Shown here piece after piece: positions 1 through 7,392 of a stretch of DNA of 24,645 bases. The DNA is from an uncultured Gemmatimonadota bacterium (GTDB lineage Bacteria; Gemmatimonadota; Gemmatimonadetes; Gemmatimonadales; Gemmatimonadaceae). The notes beneath the pieces are model-generated. The model saw only the letters and a program-made list of their open reading frames with translations, searched no databases and had not been told where the DNA came from. Numbering within the stretch: the first letter of the stretch is position 1; each line of letters starts with the position of its first letter. The DNA lies in assembly GCA_946479015.1 (NCBI GenBank), contig CAMLEQ010000013.1:1-24645 (forward strand). The letters are read 5' to 3'. The translations under genes were made by a program, and so were the position numbers.

Positions 1-97
1 ACGGCCCGCGTCACGCCAGTCCCAGGAGCCCGCCACGGGCCGCGTCACGCCAGCCCACGGAGCCCACCACGGCCGCCGCCAGGCCACGGAGCCCGCC
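1..97. repeat. 34-bp imperfect tandem repeat, three copies
   Basis: Two nearly identical 34-nt units (1-34 and 35-68) share the core CGCGTCACGCCAG and the end GGAGCCC. A third, shortened 29-nt copy (69-97) keeps CCACGGAGCCCGCC. The array lies just downstream of the stop codon of the minus-strand gene and is cut by the left edge, so more copies may exist. No coding function is apparent. It is a low-complexity GC tandem repeat of unknown role. Confidence 0.7.
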
Positions 98-117
98 ACG
101 CCCCCGCGGCGCGGCGG
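93..117 (-). terminator. GC hairpin after the cupin-like gene, possible terminator
   Basis: CCGCCACGCC (93-102) and GGCGCGGCGG (108-117) can pair with one mismatch around a 5-nt loop. On the minus strand the hairpin begins five bases after the TAG stop of the oxygenase gene. There is no T-tract, so intrinsic termination is only a possibility. In such GC-rich sequence a chance hairpin is also plausible. Confidence 0.3.
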
Positions 118-122
118 AGCTG

Positions 123-992
123 CTAGCGCGCCCAGCCCGGCGTCGAGGAGAAGTCGCCCTTGAGCACACTGCGCGCCGCGAGGAGACCGCCGAAGAGCGT
201 GCCCTTGAGCATGTCCCCCACCGCCGACGCCCCCACGTCGCGAGGCGCCAGCCCCCGCTTGCGGAGCGCGTGATTGCAGCGGTGCACCGTCTCCACGCGC
301 CTCGTCTCGCGCGTGCAGTACGTCATGCTGATCGTGATCGACACGTTGTCGTGGTTCGACACCAGGTGCGGCGCCGTGCTCGGCATGTAGGCGCCCATCC
401 CCGGCTCCAGCTCGTGCACCTGCGCCAGCCGGTCGAAGCTCGGGTCGTAGTGCACCTCCTTCCGGTTCCACTGCGAGTGGAACGTCTCCAGCGCCAGCGC
501 CGGGATGCAGTCCTCGGCGTGCCAGAGCAGCGCGCGCTTCTTCCCGCGCACCTGCATCAGGAAGTTGTTCTCGTGGTCGATGTGGAAGGGCGTGACCGAG
601 TTCGGCGACGAGATGAAGATCCAGAACGCGCGGTGGAACATCCCCGGGTCCTTCGCGTCGATCCGCGCCCGCACCTCGTCGAGCGCCTCGTCGAGGATCG
701 CGCGGTACTCCGGGTCGCTCTGCACGTTGTGCAGCGCGATCCACGAGCCCGAGGTCTCCATGTTCGCCATCGCCTCCTCGAGCCCGAGCGTGTGCGGGTG
801 CTCCTCGGTGGTGCGCTCGAAGTCGCTGTCCGCCCGCGCCGTGGTCGCGTGAAAGCGGACCCGCTCCCGCGGCAGCCGCTTCGCGAGCGTCATGAGGGCG
901 TCGAGCGTGAACATGGGGTGATCCGCGAAGTCGTGCCGCACGCTCATGAGCCGCTTCGGGTCGAACTGCTCGCTGTCGAACTGGATGTGCAT
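123..992 (-). CDS. JmjC/cupin-like Fe(II)/2-oxoglutarate-dependent oxygenase
   Basis: The 289-residue protein has the features of a cupin-like (cupin_8/JmjC-type) oxygenase. The likely iron ligands are H137 and D139 in TPFHID, plus the distal H209 in STAPHL. K151/K152 and the aromatic residues after the HxD fit the 2-oxoglutarate-binding strand. Such enzymes hydroxylate proteins or small molecules; this substrate cannot be read from sequence. I chose the ATG at 990-992 because GGAG lies seven bases upstream and the family homology begins there. The open frame continues upstream to 1163, but that extension is Arg/Pro-rich and looks non-coding. The gene is transcribed away from the polysaccharide operon and shares its upstream region, so it may be co-regulated or simply adjacent. 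Confidence 0.8.
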   Translation of the reverse strand: MHIQFDSEQFDPKRLMSVRHDFADHPMFTLDALMTLAKRLPRERVRFHATTARADSDFERTTEEHPHTLGLEEAMANMETSGSWIALHNVQSDPEYRAILDEALDEVRARIDAKDPGMFHRAFWIFISSPNSVTPFHIDHENNFLMQVRGKKRALLWHAEDCIPALALETFHSQWNRKEVHYDPSFDRLAQVHELEPGMGAYMPSTAPHLVSNHDNVSITISMTYCTRETRRVETVHRCNHALRKRGLAPRDVGASAVGDMLKGTLFGGLLAARSVLKGDFSSTPGWAR

Positions 993-1156
993 CGGTCCAC
1001 TCCGTGGATTGGCGCGTGGGCGGGTGGAGGCCGGCGATGCCCCGAGGCGGCGAAACCCGCGTTCCGGCATGCGATAGATGGCGTTGCCGGCCTCGACGGT
1101 AGTGGGCACGAAGCGATTCGTCCAGAGTGGACGGCTCTCCACCATTCTGTCGTCCC

Positions 1157-1186
1157 ATCGCAACAGATGTCTCCATCTGTCGCGAT
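1157..1186. promoter_or_regulatory. Operator-like inverted repeat
   Basis: ATCGCAACAGATG (1157-1169) and CATCTGTCGCGAT (1174-1186) are reverse complements at 12 of 13 positions, separated by TCTC. The inner ACAGATG/CATCTGT is perfect. The dyad lies in the divergent intergenic region, has no T-tract, and is far from any stop codon. A dimeric regulator site (for example TetR- or MarR-like) is therefore more likely than a terminator. No regulator gene is in the window to pair with it. Confidence 0.55.
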
Positions 1187-1187
1187 A

Positions 1188-1215
1188 CTGTTTCTATTCG
1201 GCCGGGCTCTACAAT
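1188..1215 (+). promoter_or_regulatory. Weak sigma70-like promoter candidate for the operon
   Basis: TACAAT at 1210-1215 matches five of six bases of the -10 consensus, in an otherwise GC-rich region. The best -35 at 16-bp spacing, CTGTTT (1188-1193), is poor. The inverted repeat ends directly upstream, so an activator or repressor there could control it. On the opposite strand a TTGTAG / CAGTAT pair overlaps the same bases and could serve the divergent oxygenase gene. Both are tentative. Confidence 0.25.
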
Positions 1216-1616
1216 CGGCCAATCCCCGCCATCGATCGGCCTAACCAACTGTGCCGCAGCACCTTGCGCCCACCGGTCGGCGTCCGTGCATCCCCCCTAC
1301 GAATGTTAATAATTTCTCACCTTGCGGCGTCCGGCCCTGATCGGCATCCTAGTCCGAACTGGCTAGAAACTTTCCGCGCCGGCCAGTCAGGCGCGACCTC
1401 TTCGCTGTCGGTCGCTTCGATGCGCGCTTTCTCGTGGCTCTGTCCCCCGCCGCTCCCCCCCGGATCCCTGATCCGGAACGCCCGGCGGACGGGCGGGCTG
1501 GTCGCTTTCGCTGCCGCGCTCACCGCGCACTCGACGCCCCCCGCGCCGCCCTCCCGGACGGCGGGGAGAGCGCCGGGCGCGAGCGCGGGGGCGGGGGTCG
1601 GGGAGGGAAGCCCCGC

Positions 1617-2387
1617 ATGACCGATCCGCAGCGGGATGATCCCGCGACCACGGGCGACAGCACGCCCCCGGGAGCGGCGCTCGCCGTCATCCCCGCGCGC
1701 GCGGGATCCAAACGGATCCCCGGAAAGAACGTCCGCCAGCTCGGCGGACGCCCCGTCATCGCTTACACCATCGAGGCCGCGCTCCAGAGCGGCGTCTTCG
1801 CGCGCGTGGTCGTGAGCACGGACAGCGAGGAGATCGCCGACGTCGCCACCCGCACCGGCGCCGAGGTCCCCTTCCTTCGCGACCCCTCGCTCGCCGACGA
1901 CCACACGCCGGTGTCGCTCGTCACCGTCGACGCGCTCGAGCGACTCGATCCGCGCGGGACGGCGTTCGTCCGCGTCGCGCAGCTCATGCCCAACTGCCCG
2001 CTCCGCACCGCGGACGACGTGCGCGATTCGCTCGCCCAGTTCACCGCCACCGGCGCCTCGTCGCAGCTCTCGGTCACGCGATTCGGGTGGCTCAACCCCT
2101 GGTGGGCCGCCACGCGCGACGCGTCGCTCGTGCTCCACCCGCTGTTCGAGCGCGAGGCCACCGCGCGCAGCCAGGACCTGCCGGAGCTGTACTGCCCCAC
2201 CGGCGCGATCTGGTGGGCGACGTCGGGCACGCTCCGCCTGGAGCGCACCTTCCACATCGCGGGGCGCACGGGGTGGGAGCTGCCGTGGTGGCGCGCGGTG
2301 GACATCGACACCATGGAAGACTGGCGCATGGCCGAGCTGCTGTTCGAGCGTCCCGCGCTCGCCGCGGCGGGAGGTGCCCATGGCTGA
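1617..2387 (+). CDS. CMP-nonulosonate cytidylyltransferase (NeuA/LegF/PseF family)
   Basis: This enzyme activates a nine-carbon nonulosonic acid with CTP, giving the CMP-sugar donor. The nucleotide-binding signature IPARAGSKRIPGKN is at residues 25-38, followed by VVVSTDSEEIADVA, typical of N-acylneuraminate cytidylyltransferases. At 256 residues it is slightly longer than the usual 220-235. The ATG at 1617 was chosen because a purine-rich GGGAGGGAAG lies just upstream and the family homology begins about 20 residues in. The open frame extends back to 1434, but that part is low-complexity Arg/Gly/Pro. It is the first plus-strand gene. The neighbouring synthase and LegC-type aminotransferase favour a legionaminic- or related bacterial-type substrate over true sialic acid, which is inference. 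Confidence 0.88.
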   Translation: MTDPQRDDPATTGDSTPPGAALAVIPARAGSKRIPGKNVRQLGGRPVIAYTIEAALQSGVFARVVVSTDSEEIADVATRTGAEVPFLRDPSLADDHTPVSLVTVDALERLDPRGTAFVRVAQLMPNCPLRTADDVRDSLAQFTATGASSQLSVTRFGWLNPWWAATRDASLVLHPLFEREATARSQDLPELYCPTGAIWWATSGTLRLERTFHIAGRTGWELPWWRAVDIDTMEDWRMAELLFERPALAAAGGAHG

Positions 2388-3288
2388 CCGCATCGCGCTC
2401 TACACCACGGTGTATCCGGCGGCCACGCGCTGGCTCGCGGAGTGGTGGCGCTCGGTGGACGCGCAGACGGACCGCGCGTTCGACCTCTGGATCGGCGTCG
2501 ACGCGATGCGCCGCGACGAGGTGGCCGCCGCCATGGGCGCGGAGCCTCGCGCCGAGTGGGTGTTCGCCGAGCGCGGCGACTCCCCCGCCGCCATCCGCGC
2601 GCGCGCGATGGCGCGCATGGTCGAGTGCTACGACGCCGTGGTCTTCGCCGACTGCGACGACATCCTCCACCCCGAGCGCGTGGCCGCATCGCGCGCGGCG
2701 CTGCGCTGCGCGGACGTCACGGCGTGCGCGCTCCGCATCATCAACGAGGAGGCGCGCGACCTGGGCCTGGTGTTCGGCCCGCCGCCGGAGGACGATCCGG
2801 TGGAGCTGCTCCCGTGGTGGAACGTGTTCGGGCTCTCGAACAGCGTGTACCGCTCGGAGGTGCTGCGCCGCTGCCTCCCCGCGCCCGCGGAGTGCACGGC
2901 GGTGGACTGGCTGCTCGCCACGCGCGCGCTCGCCTCGGGGGCGACGCTCGCCTGGGAGCCCACGCCGCTGATGCAGTACCGCCAGTACCACGCGAACGTG
3001 GCGCGCGTGCTCCCCCCCTTCTCGGAGGACGACGTGCTCGCCGCCACGCGCCGCGTGCTCGTGCACTACGACTGCGCGCTCGAGAGCGCCGGAGGGCACC
3101 CGCTCCCCGGCGGGCTGCGCGAGGCGCTCACCGGCGCGCGCGAGCGGGCGCGCCGCTTCCATTCCGCGCTCGTCGTCTCCCCGGAGCGGCGCGAGCGCTA
3201 CGTGGCCAACCTGAACGCGCTCCCGCCGCGCTACGTGTGGTGGTGGTGCGTCGCTCACCCGGCACTGGAGGACGTGTGGAGAAGCTGA
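2380..3288 (+). CDS. GT-A (family 2-like) glycosyltransferase
   Basis: The 302-residue protein begins with a nucleotide-sugar-binding fold and carries the metal-binding cluster DCDD at residues 91-94 (FADCDDILHPER), as in GT-A inverting glycosyltransferases. A later WNVFGLSNSVYR and an ECTAVDWLLA segment resemble the acceptor and catalytic region of such enzymes. No membrane segment is evident, so it should act at the cytoplasmic face. The ATG at 2380 overlaps the cytidylyltransferase by eight bases and is preceded by GGGAGGT at good spacing; GTG at 2374 in the same frame is less likely. Its place between the cytidylyltransferase and the synthase suggests it builds the same glycan. Donor and acceptor are unknown. 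Confidence 0.72.
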   Translation: MADRIALYTTVYPAATRWLAEWWRSVDAQTDRAFDLWIGVDAMRRDEVAAAMGAEPRAEWVFAERGDSPAAIRARAMARMVECYDAVVFADCDDILHPERVAASRAALRCADVTACALRIINEEARDLGLVFGPPPEDDPVELLPWWNVFGLSNSVYRSEVLRRCLPAPAECTAVDWLLATRALASGATLAWEPTPLMQYRQYHANVARVLPPFSEDDVLAATRRVLVHYDCALESAGGHPLPGGLREALTGARERARRFHSALVVSPERRERYVANLNALPPRYVWWWCVAHPALEDVWRS

Positions 3289-4322
3289 GCATCGCGGGGC
3301 GCGCCATCGGCGAGGGCGAGCCGCCGTACATCGTCGCCGAGATCGGCGCGAACCACAACGGCGACATGGCGCTCTGCCGCCGGCTCATCGACGCCGCCGC
3401 CGACTGCGGCGCGGACGCGGTGAAGTTCCAGTCGTGGACGAAGCGCTCGCTCATCTCCCGCGCCGAGCTGGCGCGCGACACGCGCTACGCGAAGGGGAGC
3501 GCGCCCACGCTCGAGGAGGCGGTGGAGCGCTACCAGCTCTCGGAGCGCGACCACCGCGACATCGCCTGCTGGGCGGCGGAGCGCGGGATCACCTGGTTCT
3601 CGAGCTGCTTCTCGAGCGAGGAAGTGGACCTGCTCGAGTCGCTGGACGCGCCGGCGTACAAGGTGGCGTCGATGGACGTGAACCACCTGCCGCTGCTCGA
3701 GCGCGTGGCGCGCACGGGGAAGCCGGTGATCCTCTCCACGGGGATGGCGACGCTCGGCGAGGTGGAGCGCGCGCTGGAGACGCTGCGCCGGAGCGGCGCG
3801 CGGCAGGTGGCGCTGCTGCACTGCGTGGCGATCTACCCGTGCCCGCCGGAGCTGGTGAGCCTGCGCACGATGCACACGTGGACGCGCGCGTTCGACGTGC
3901 CGGTGGGGTTCAGCGACCACACGCTCGGCACGGCGGTGCCGCTCGCGGCGGTGGCGCTCGGCGCGTGCCTGATCGAGAAGCACTTCACCCTCGACACGGC
4001 GACGGAGGGGTGGGACCACGCGATCTCCGCCGATCCGGCGGAGCTCGCCGCGCTCGTGCGGGGGAGCCGCGCGGTGCACGCGGCGCTCGGAAGCGAGCGG
4101 CGCACGATCGCGGACGTGGAGATCGAGAAGCGGAAGGCGTTCCGCCGGCGCATGGTGGCGCGGCGCAGCATGCGGAAGGGGGAGCGCGTGAGCGCGAGCG
4201 ACGTGGAGTTCAAGCGTCCGGGGACGGGGATCGCCCCCGACGAGCTGCGCTACGTGGTGGGGCGGGCGCTGGCGAGGGACGTGGAGGCGGAAGACGAGAT
4301 GGAGTGGACGGACTTGCACTGA
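3276..4322 (+). CDS. Nonulosonic acid synthase (NeuB/LegI/PseI family)
   Basis: This enzyme condenses a six-carbon N-acyl sugar with phosphoenolpyruvate to give a nonulosonic acid. The 348 residues are the expected full length. AEIGANHNG is at residues 21-29, VKFQSW follows, and the metal/PEP-site segment EKHFTLD starts at E234 with H236. A C-terminal antifreeze-like SAF domain (about 285-345, RRSMRKGERV) is present. The GTG at 3276 is used: GGAGG lies four bases upstream and the only alternatives truncate the barrel. It overlaps the glycosyltransferase by 13 nt, implying translational coupling. The sequence GWDH after EKHFTLD differs from the GPDH I recall for sialic acid synthases. That is consistent with a legionaminate or pseudaminate type, but I cannot assign the sugar. 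Confidence 0.9.
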   Translation: MEKLSIAGRAIGEGEPPYIVAEIGANHNGDMALCRRLIDAAADCGADAVKFQSWTKRSLISRAELARDTRYAKGSAPTLEEAVERYQLSERDHRDIACWAAERGITWFSSCFSSEEVDLLESLDAPAYKVASMDVNHLPLLERVARTGKPVILSTGMATLGEVERALETLRRSGARQVALLHCVAIYPCPPELVSLRTMHTWTRAFDVPVGFSDHTLGTAVPLAAVALGACLIEKHFTLDTATEGWDHAISADPAELAALVRGSRAVHAALGSERRTIADVEIEKRKAFRRRMVARRSMRKGERVSASDVEFKRPGTGIAPDELRYVVGRALARDVEAEDEMEWTDLH

Positions 4323-4353
4323 GAGGGAAGCGATTCCTCGAGGAGGTCCGGAT

Positions 4354-5352
4354 ATGCGGTTGGTCGTATTCGGCGATGGCAAGTGGGCGGGAGACTCGGT
4401 GGTGCGCCTCGCCGCCGCGGGGCACGACGTGGCGGCGGTGGTGCCGCGCGCGCGCCCCACGGGAGAGGAGATGGCGTGCGCGGCGGCGGCCGTGGGCGCG
4501 CGCCTGCTGCATCTCGCCGCGGGGGACGCGGCGGCCGCCGACGCGGTGCGCGCGCTCGGTTGCGATCTGGGGATCTCGGTGGCCTACGACCGGATCCTCC
4601 GCGCGCCGATGCTCGCCGCCACCACGATGGGCGTGGTGAACTTCCACGCGGGGATGCTCCCGCGCTACCGCGGCCGGAACGTGGTGAACTGGGCGATCCT
4701 GAACGGGGAGCAGGAGATCGGCGTCACCGCGCACTGGGTGGATCTCGGCATCGACAGCGGGGACATCATCCTCCAGCGCGCGCTCCCGATCACGCGCACG
4801 GACGACTACGGGAGCGTGCTGGCGCGGGTGGTGGCGGCGATCCCGCCGATGGCCGTGCAGGTGGCGGCGATGCTCGCCGAGGGGCGGGCGCCGCGCGTGC
4901 CGCAGGAGCACGCGCTCGCCACGTACTACGGCGGGCGGCACGAGGGGGACGAGTGGCTCGACTGGAGCGCGACGAGCCGCGAGCTGCACGACAAGATCCG
5001 CGCGATCGCCCGCCCGGGGCCGGGCGCGCGCACCACGCTCGGCGAGCGCGAGGTGGTGATCTGGCGCGCGTGGTGGGAGCCGTGGTGGCCGCGCTATGCG
5101 GCGATTCCCGGACAGGTGGTGGGGCGGCGCGCCGACGGCGCGTGTGCGGTGAAGACGGGAGATTCCACGCTCCTCGTGCTGGAGGCGCAGCCGGAGGGAG
5201 GAGAGTCCGGCGCGCCGGGGTGGCAGATCGGGACGCGGCTCGGCGAACGGGACGGCGCGCTGGCGTTGCGCGCCGAGGTGCGCGCGCTGCGACGCCGGGT
5301 GGCGGAGCTGGAGCGCGCCATGACGCGGGAGGTCGACCATGTATCCCGTTGA
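4354..5352 (+). CDS. Sugar N-formyltransferase with coiled-coil tail
   Basis: The 332-residue protein belongs to the methionyl-tRNA formyltransferase-like fold used by sugar N-formyltransferases, which transfer formyl from N10-formyltetrahydrofolate to an amino sugar. The catalytic triad is visible as N96, H98 (VNFHAGMLPRYRGR) and D134 (GIDSGD). The H-to-D spacing of 36 matches my recollection of ArnA. A C-terminal FMT_C-like region follows, and the last 35 residues form a Leu/Arg/Glu heptad pattern likely to be a coiled coil. AGGAGG lies seven bases before the ATG. The 31-nt gap upstream is one of the larger gaps within the operon. Its position beside the NulO synthase suggests it makes an N-formyl nonulosonate or its amino-sugar precursor. 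Confidence 0.85.
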   Translation: MRLVVFGDGKWAGDSVVRLAAAGHDVAAVVPRARPTGEEMACAAAAVGARLLHLAAGDAAAADAVRALGCDLGISVAYDRILRAPMLAATTMGVVNFHAGMLPRYRGRNVVNWAILNGEQEIGVTAHWVDLGIDSGDIILQRALPITRTDDYGSVLARVVAAIPPMAVQVAAMLAEGRAPRVPQEHALATYYGGRHEGDEWLDWSATSRELHDKIRAIARPGPGARTTLGEREVVIWRAWWEPWWPRYAAIPGQVVGRRADGACAVKTGDSTLLVLEAQPEGGESGAPGWQIGTRLGERDGALALRAEVRALRRRVAELERAMTREVDHVSR

Positions 5353-6421
5353 CCAGCGCGCGCGGCTGGAGAGCGTGATGATCGCGCCCACCGCCAGCAT
5401 CGCCAGCGCGGTGGAGCGGCTCGAGCGCGCGGGCACCGGCGCGCTGCTCGTGTGCGACGGCGATCGCCGGCTGCTCGGCGTGGTCACCGACGGCGACGTG
5501 CGCCGCGCCATCCTCGCGGGGCTCGGCTTCGATCACCCGTGCCTGGAGATCGCGCAGCGCGAGCCGGTGGTGGGGGCGGCGGGGGGAACGGCGGCGGATG
5601 CGCTCGAGCTCATGGATCGCGGGCGCGAGTTCGTGGTCGATCACCTGCCGCTCGTCACGGCGGACGGGATCGTGGCGGGGCTGGTGCTGCGCAGCGACCT
5701 CGTGGCGCGGGAGCCGCTCCCGCTCTCGGCGGTGATCATGGCGGGGGGATTCGGGAAGCGGCTCCTCCCGCTCACGGAGCAGGTGCCCAAGCCGATGCTC
5801 CCCGTGGGGGGGCGCCCGCTGCTCGAGCGCACCATCGACAGGCTGCGCGGCGCGGGGATCGGGCGCGTGGCGATCAGCACGCATCATCTCGCGGACCGCA
5901 TCACCGGGCACTTCGGCGACGGGAGCGGCTTCGGCGTGACGCTGAGCTACGTGGCGGAGGACAGCCCGCTCGGCACCGCGGGGGCGCTGCGCCTGCTCGG
6001 CGAGGTGGGCGAGCCGCTGCTCGTGATCAACGGCGACATCCTCACCGGGATCTCGTACACCGACATGCTCCACTTCCACCGCGAGCAGCAGGCGGAGCTG
6101 ACGGTGGCGGTGCGGCGGTGCGACCTGGAGATCCCCTACGGCGTGCTGCGCACGGACGGCGCGTGGGTGCGCGGCGTGACGGAGAAGCCGAGGTCGAGCT
6201 GGCTGATCAACGCCGGCGTGTACCTGCTCGAGCCCTCGGTGCAGCGGCTCATCCCGGCGGATCGCCGCTTCGACATGACCGACCTCATCCAGCGCATGCT
6301 CGAGGAGGGGAGGCGGGTGGCGGGGTTCCCCATCGTCGAGTACTGGCTCGACATCGGGGAGCGCTCGGACTACGAGCAGGCGCAACGAGACATCCAGACC
6401 GCGGCGGAGGCGCTCGGCTGA
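5339..6421 (+). CDS. CBS-domain sugar-phosphate nucleotidyltransferase (PtmE-like)
   Basis: Two CBS motifs occupy roughly residues 8-125. A RmlA/GlmU-type nucleotidyltransferase follows, with MAGGFGKRLLPLT (134-146), KPMLPVGGRPLLE and the metal-binding NGD (231-233). This architecture is that of Campylobacter PtmE, a glucosamine-1-phosphate guanylyltransferase of the GDP-based legionaminic acid route. By analogy this protein may make an NDP-aminosugar for the same pathway. The nucleotide used cannot be read from sequence. The gene starts 14 nt inside the formyltransferase, with GGGAGG seven bases upstream. The 360-residue length fits the family. CBS domains usually sense adenine nucleotides, so allosteric control is possible. 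Confidence 0.85.
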   Translation: MYPVDQRARLESVMIAPTASIASAVERLERAGTGALLVCDGDRRLLGVVTDGDVRRAILAGLGFDHPCLEIAQREPVVGAAGGTAADALELMDRGREFVVDHLPLVTADGIVAGLVLRSDLVAREPLPLSAVIMAGGFGKRLLPLTEQVPKPMLPVGGRPLLERTIDRLRGAGIGRVAISTHHLADRITGHFGDGSGFGVTLSYVAEDSPLGTAGALRLLGEVGEPLLVINGDILTGISYTDMLHFHREQQAELTVAVRRCDLEIPYGVLRTDGAWVRGVTEKPRSSWLINAGVYLLEPSVQRLIPADRRFDMTDLIQRMLEEGRRVAGFPIVEYWLDIGERSDYEQAQRDIQTAAEALG

Positions 6422-7392
6422 TGAACGTACTCGTCACCGGCGGCGCCGGCTACGTGGGTTCCACGCTGGTGCCGCTCCTGCTCGCGTCGGGCCACCGCGT
6501 GCGCGTGCTCGACCTGCTCGTGCACGGCGGCGGGGGGCGCTCGCTCCTCGGCGTGTGGACGAACCCCGCGTTCGAGCTGCGGCGGGGCGACGTGCGCGAT
6601 GCGGACGTGGTGCGCGATGCGCTGCGAGAGATGGACGCGGTGGTGCACCTGGCGGCGATCGTCGGCGATCCCGCGTGCGCGCGAGCGCCGGAGCTGGCGC
6701 GGGAGATCAACGAGCGGGCCTCGCTGGCGCTCATCGAGGAAGCGCGGCGCGCGGGGGTGCGGCGGTTCGTGTTCGCCAGCACGTGCAGCAACTACGGGAA
6801 GATGAAGGAAGGCGACGGCTGGGTGGACGAGCGCTCGGAGCTGGCGCCGGTGTCGCTGTACGCGGTGACCAAGGTGGCGGTGGAGCGCGCGATGCTGGAG
6901 GGAGACAACGGCGGGATGGCGCTCACTCCGCTCCGCTTCGCCACCGTGTACGGCGTGTCGCCGCGCATGCGCTTCGATCTCACGGTGAACGAGTTCACCA
7001 TGGAGATGCTCGTGAGGCGGCATCTGGTGGTGTTCGGCGAGCGCTTCTGGCGCCCGTACGTGCACGTGGCGGACGCCGCGCGCGCGATCGCGCTGGTGCT
7101 CGAGGCGCCGCCGGAGCGGGTGCACCGCGAGGTGTTCAACGTGGGGAACAGCGGGCAGAACTTCCAGAAGCAGCAGCTCGTGGAGCTGATCCGCCCGCAC
7201 GCGCCCGACGCGGTGGTGGAGTACGTGCACCGGGACGAGGATCCGCGCGACTACCGCGTGCGCTTCGGGCGCATCGGGGAGCGGCTGGGGTACGCGACCA
7301 CGCGCACGGTGGAGCAGGGGATCGCGGAGGTGGCGCGGCTGGTGGAGAGCGGGGTGATCCCCGATCTCGACGCGCGGGAGCTGAGAAATTGA
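6421..7392 (+). CDS. NAD-dependent SDR sugar epimerase/dehydratase
   Basis: This 323-residue extended short-chain dehydrogenase/reductase has the Rossmann motif TGGAGYVG (6-13) and the catalytic Y147-x3-K151 (YAVTK). The serine strand reads FASTCSNYG, so the second catalytic position is T/C-rich. VHLAAIVGDPAC is characteristic of a subgroup common in LPS and capsule clusters. The Thr-Asp-Glu motif of 4,6-dehydratases is absent, so it is unlikely to be a LegB-type dehydratase; epimerisation or ketoreduction is more plausible. The ATG shares its A with the preceding stop (TGATGA). Its substrate may be the NDP-sugar made by the preceding nucleotidyltransferase, which is inference from position. 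Confidence 0.8.
   Translation: MNVLVTGGAGYVGSTLVPLLLASGHRVRVLDLLVHGGGGRSLLGVWTNPAFELRRGDVRDADVVRDALREMDAVVHLAAIVGDPACARAPELAREINERASLALIEEARRAGVRRFVFASTCSNYGKMKEGDGWVDERSELAPVSLYAVTKVAVERAMLEGDNGGMALTPLRFATVYGVSPRMRFDLTVNEFTMEMLVRRHLVVFGERFWRPYVHVADAARAIALVLEAPPERVHREVFNVGNSGQNFQKQQLVELIRPHAPDAVVEYVHRDEDPRDYRVRFGRIGERLGYATTRTVEQGIAEVARLVESGVIPDLDARELRN

Larger units (their letters stand above)
993..1616. other. 624-bp divergent intergenic region
   Basis: This is the only long non-coding stretch in the window. It separates the minus-strand oxygenase from the plus-strand operon and must hold the promoters for both. Part of it (about 1140-1320) is visibly less GC-rich than the genes, as promoters in such genomes often are. 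It contains the inverted repeat at 1157-1186, a weak promoter-like pair at 1188-1215 and an AT-rich patch at 1300-1316. From about 1430 to 1616 it is again very GC-rich. An open frame runs through that part into the cytidylyltransferase, but its residue content is not protein-like. I see no RNA gene. Confidence 0.75.

Noticed and set aside
993..1163. N-terminal extension of the minus-strand oxygenase to 1163
   Set aside because: Composition is not protein-like, and the ATG at 990-992 has GGAG at good spacing.
1157..1186. Rho-independent terminator
   Set aside because: No T-tract on either strand, and it is far from both neighbouring stop codons.
1434..1616. N-terminal extension of the cytidylyltransferase frame from ATG 1434
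   Set aside because: The added residues are Arg/Gly/Pro-rich and unlike the family, while ATG 1617 has a strong ribosome-binding site and fits the homologous start.
6421..7392. Assigning this SDR as the LegB 4,6-dehydratase
   Set aside because: The Thr-Asp-Glu dehydratase motif is missing from the serine strand region, which reads FASTCSNYG.
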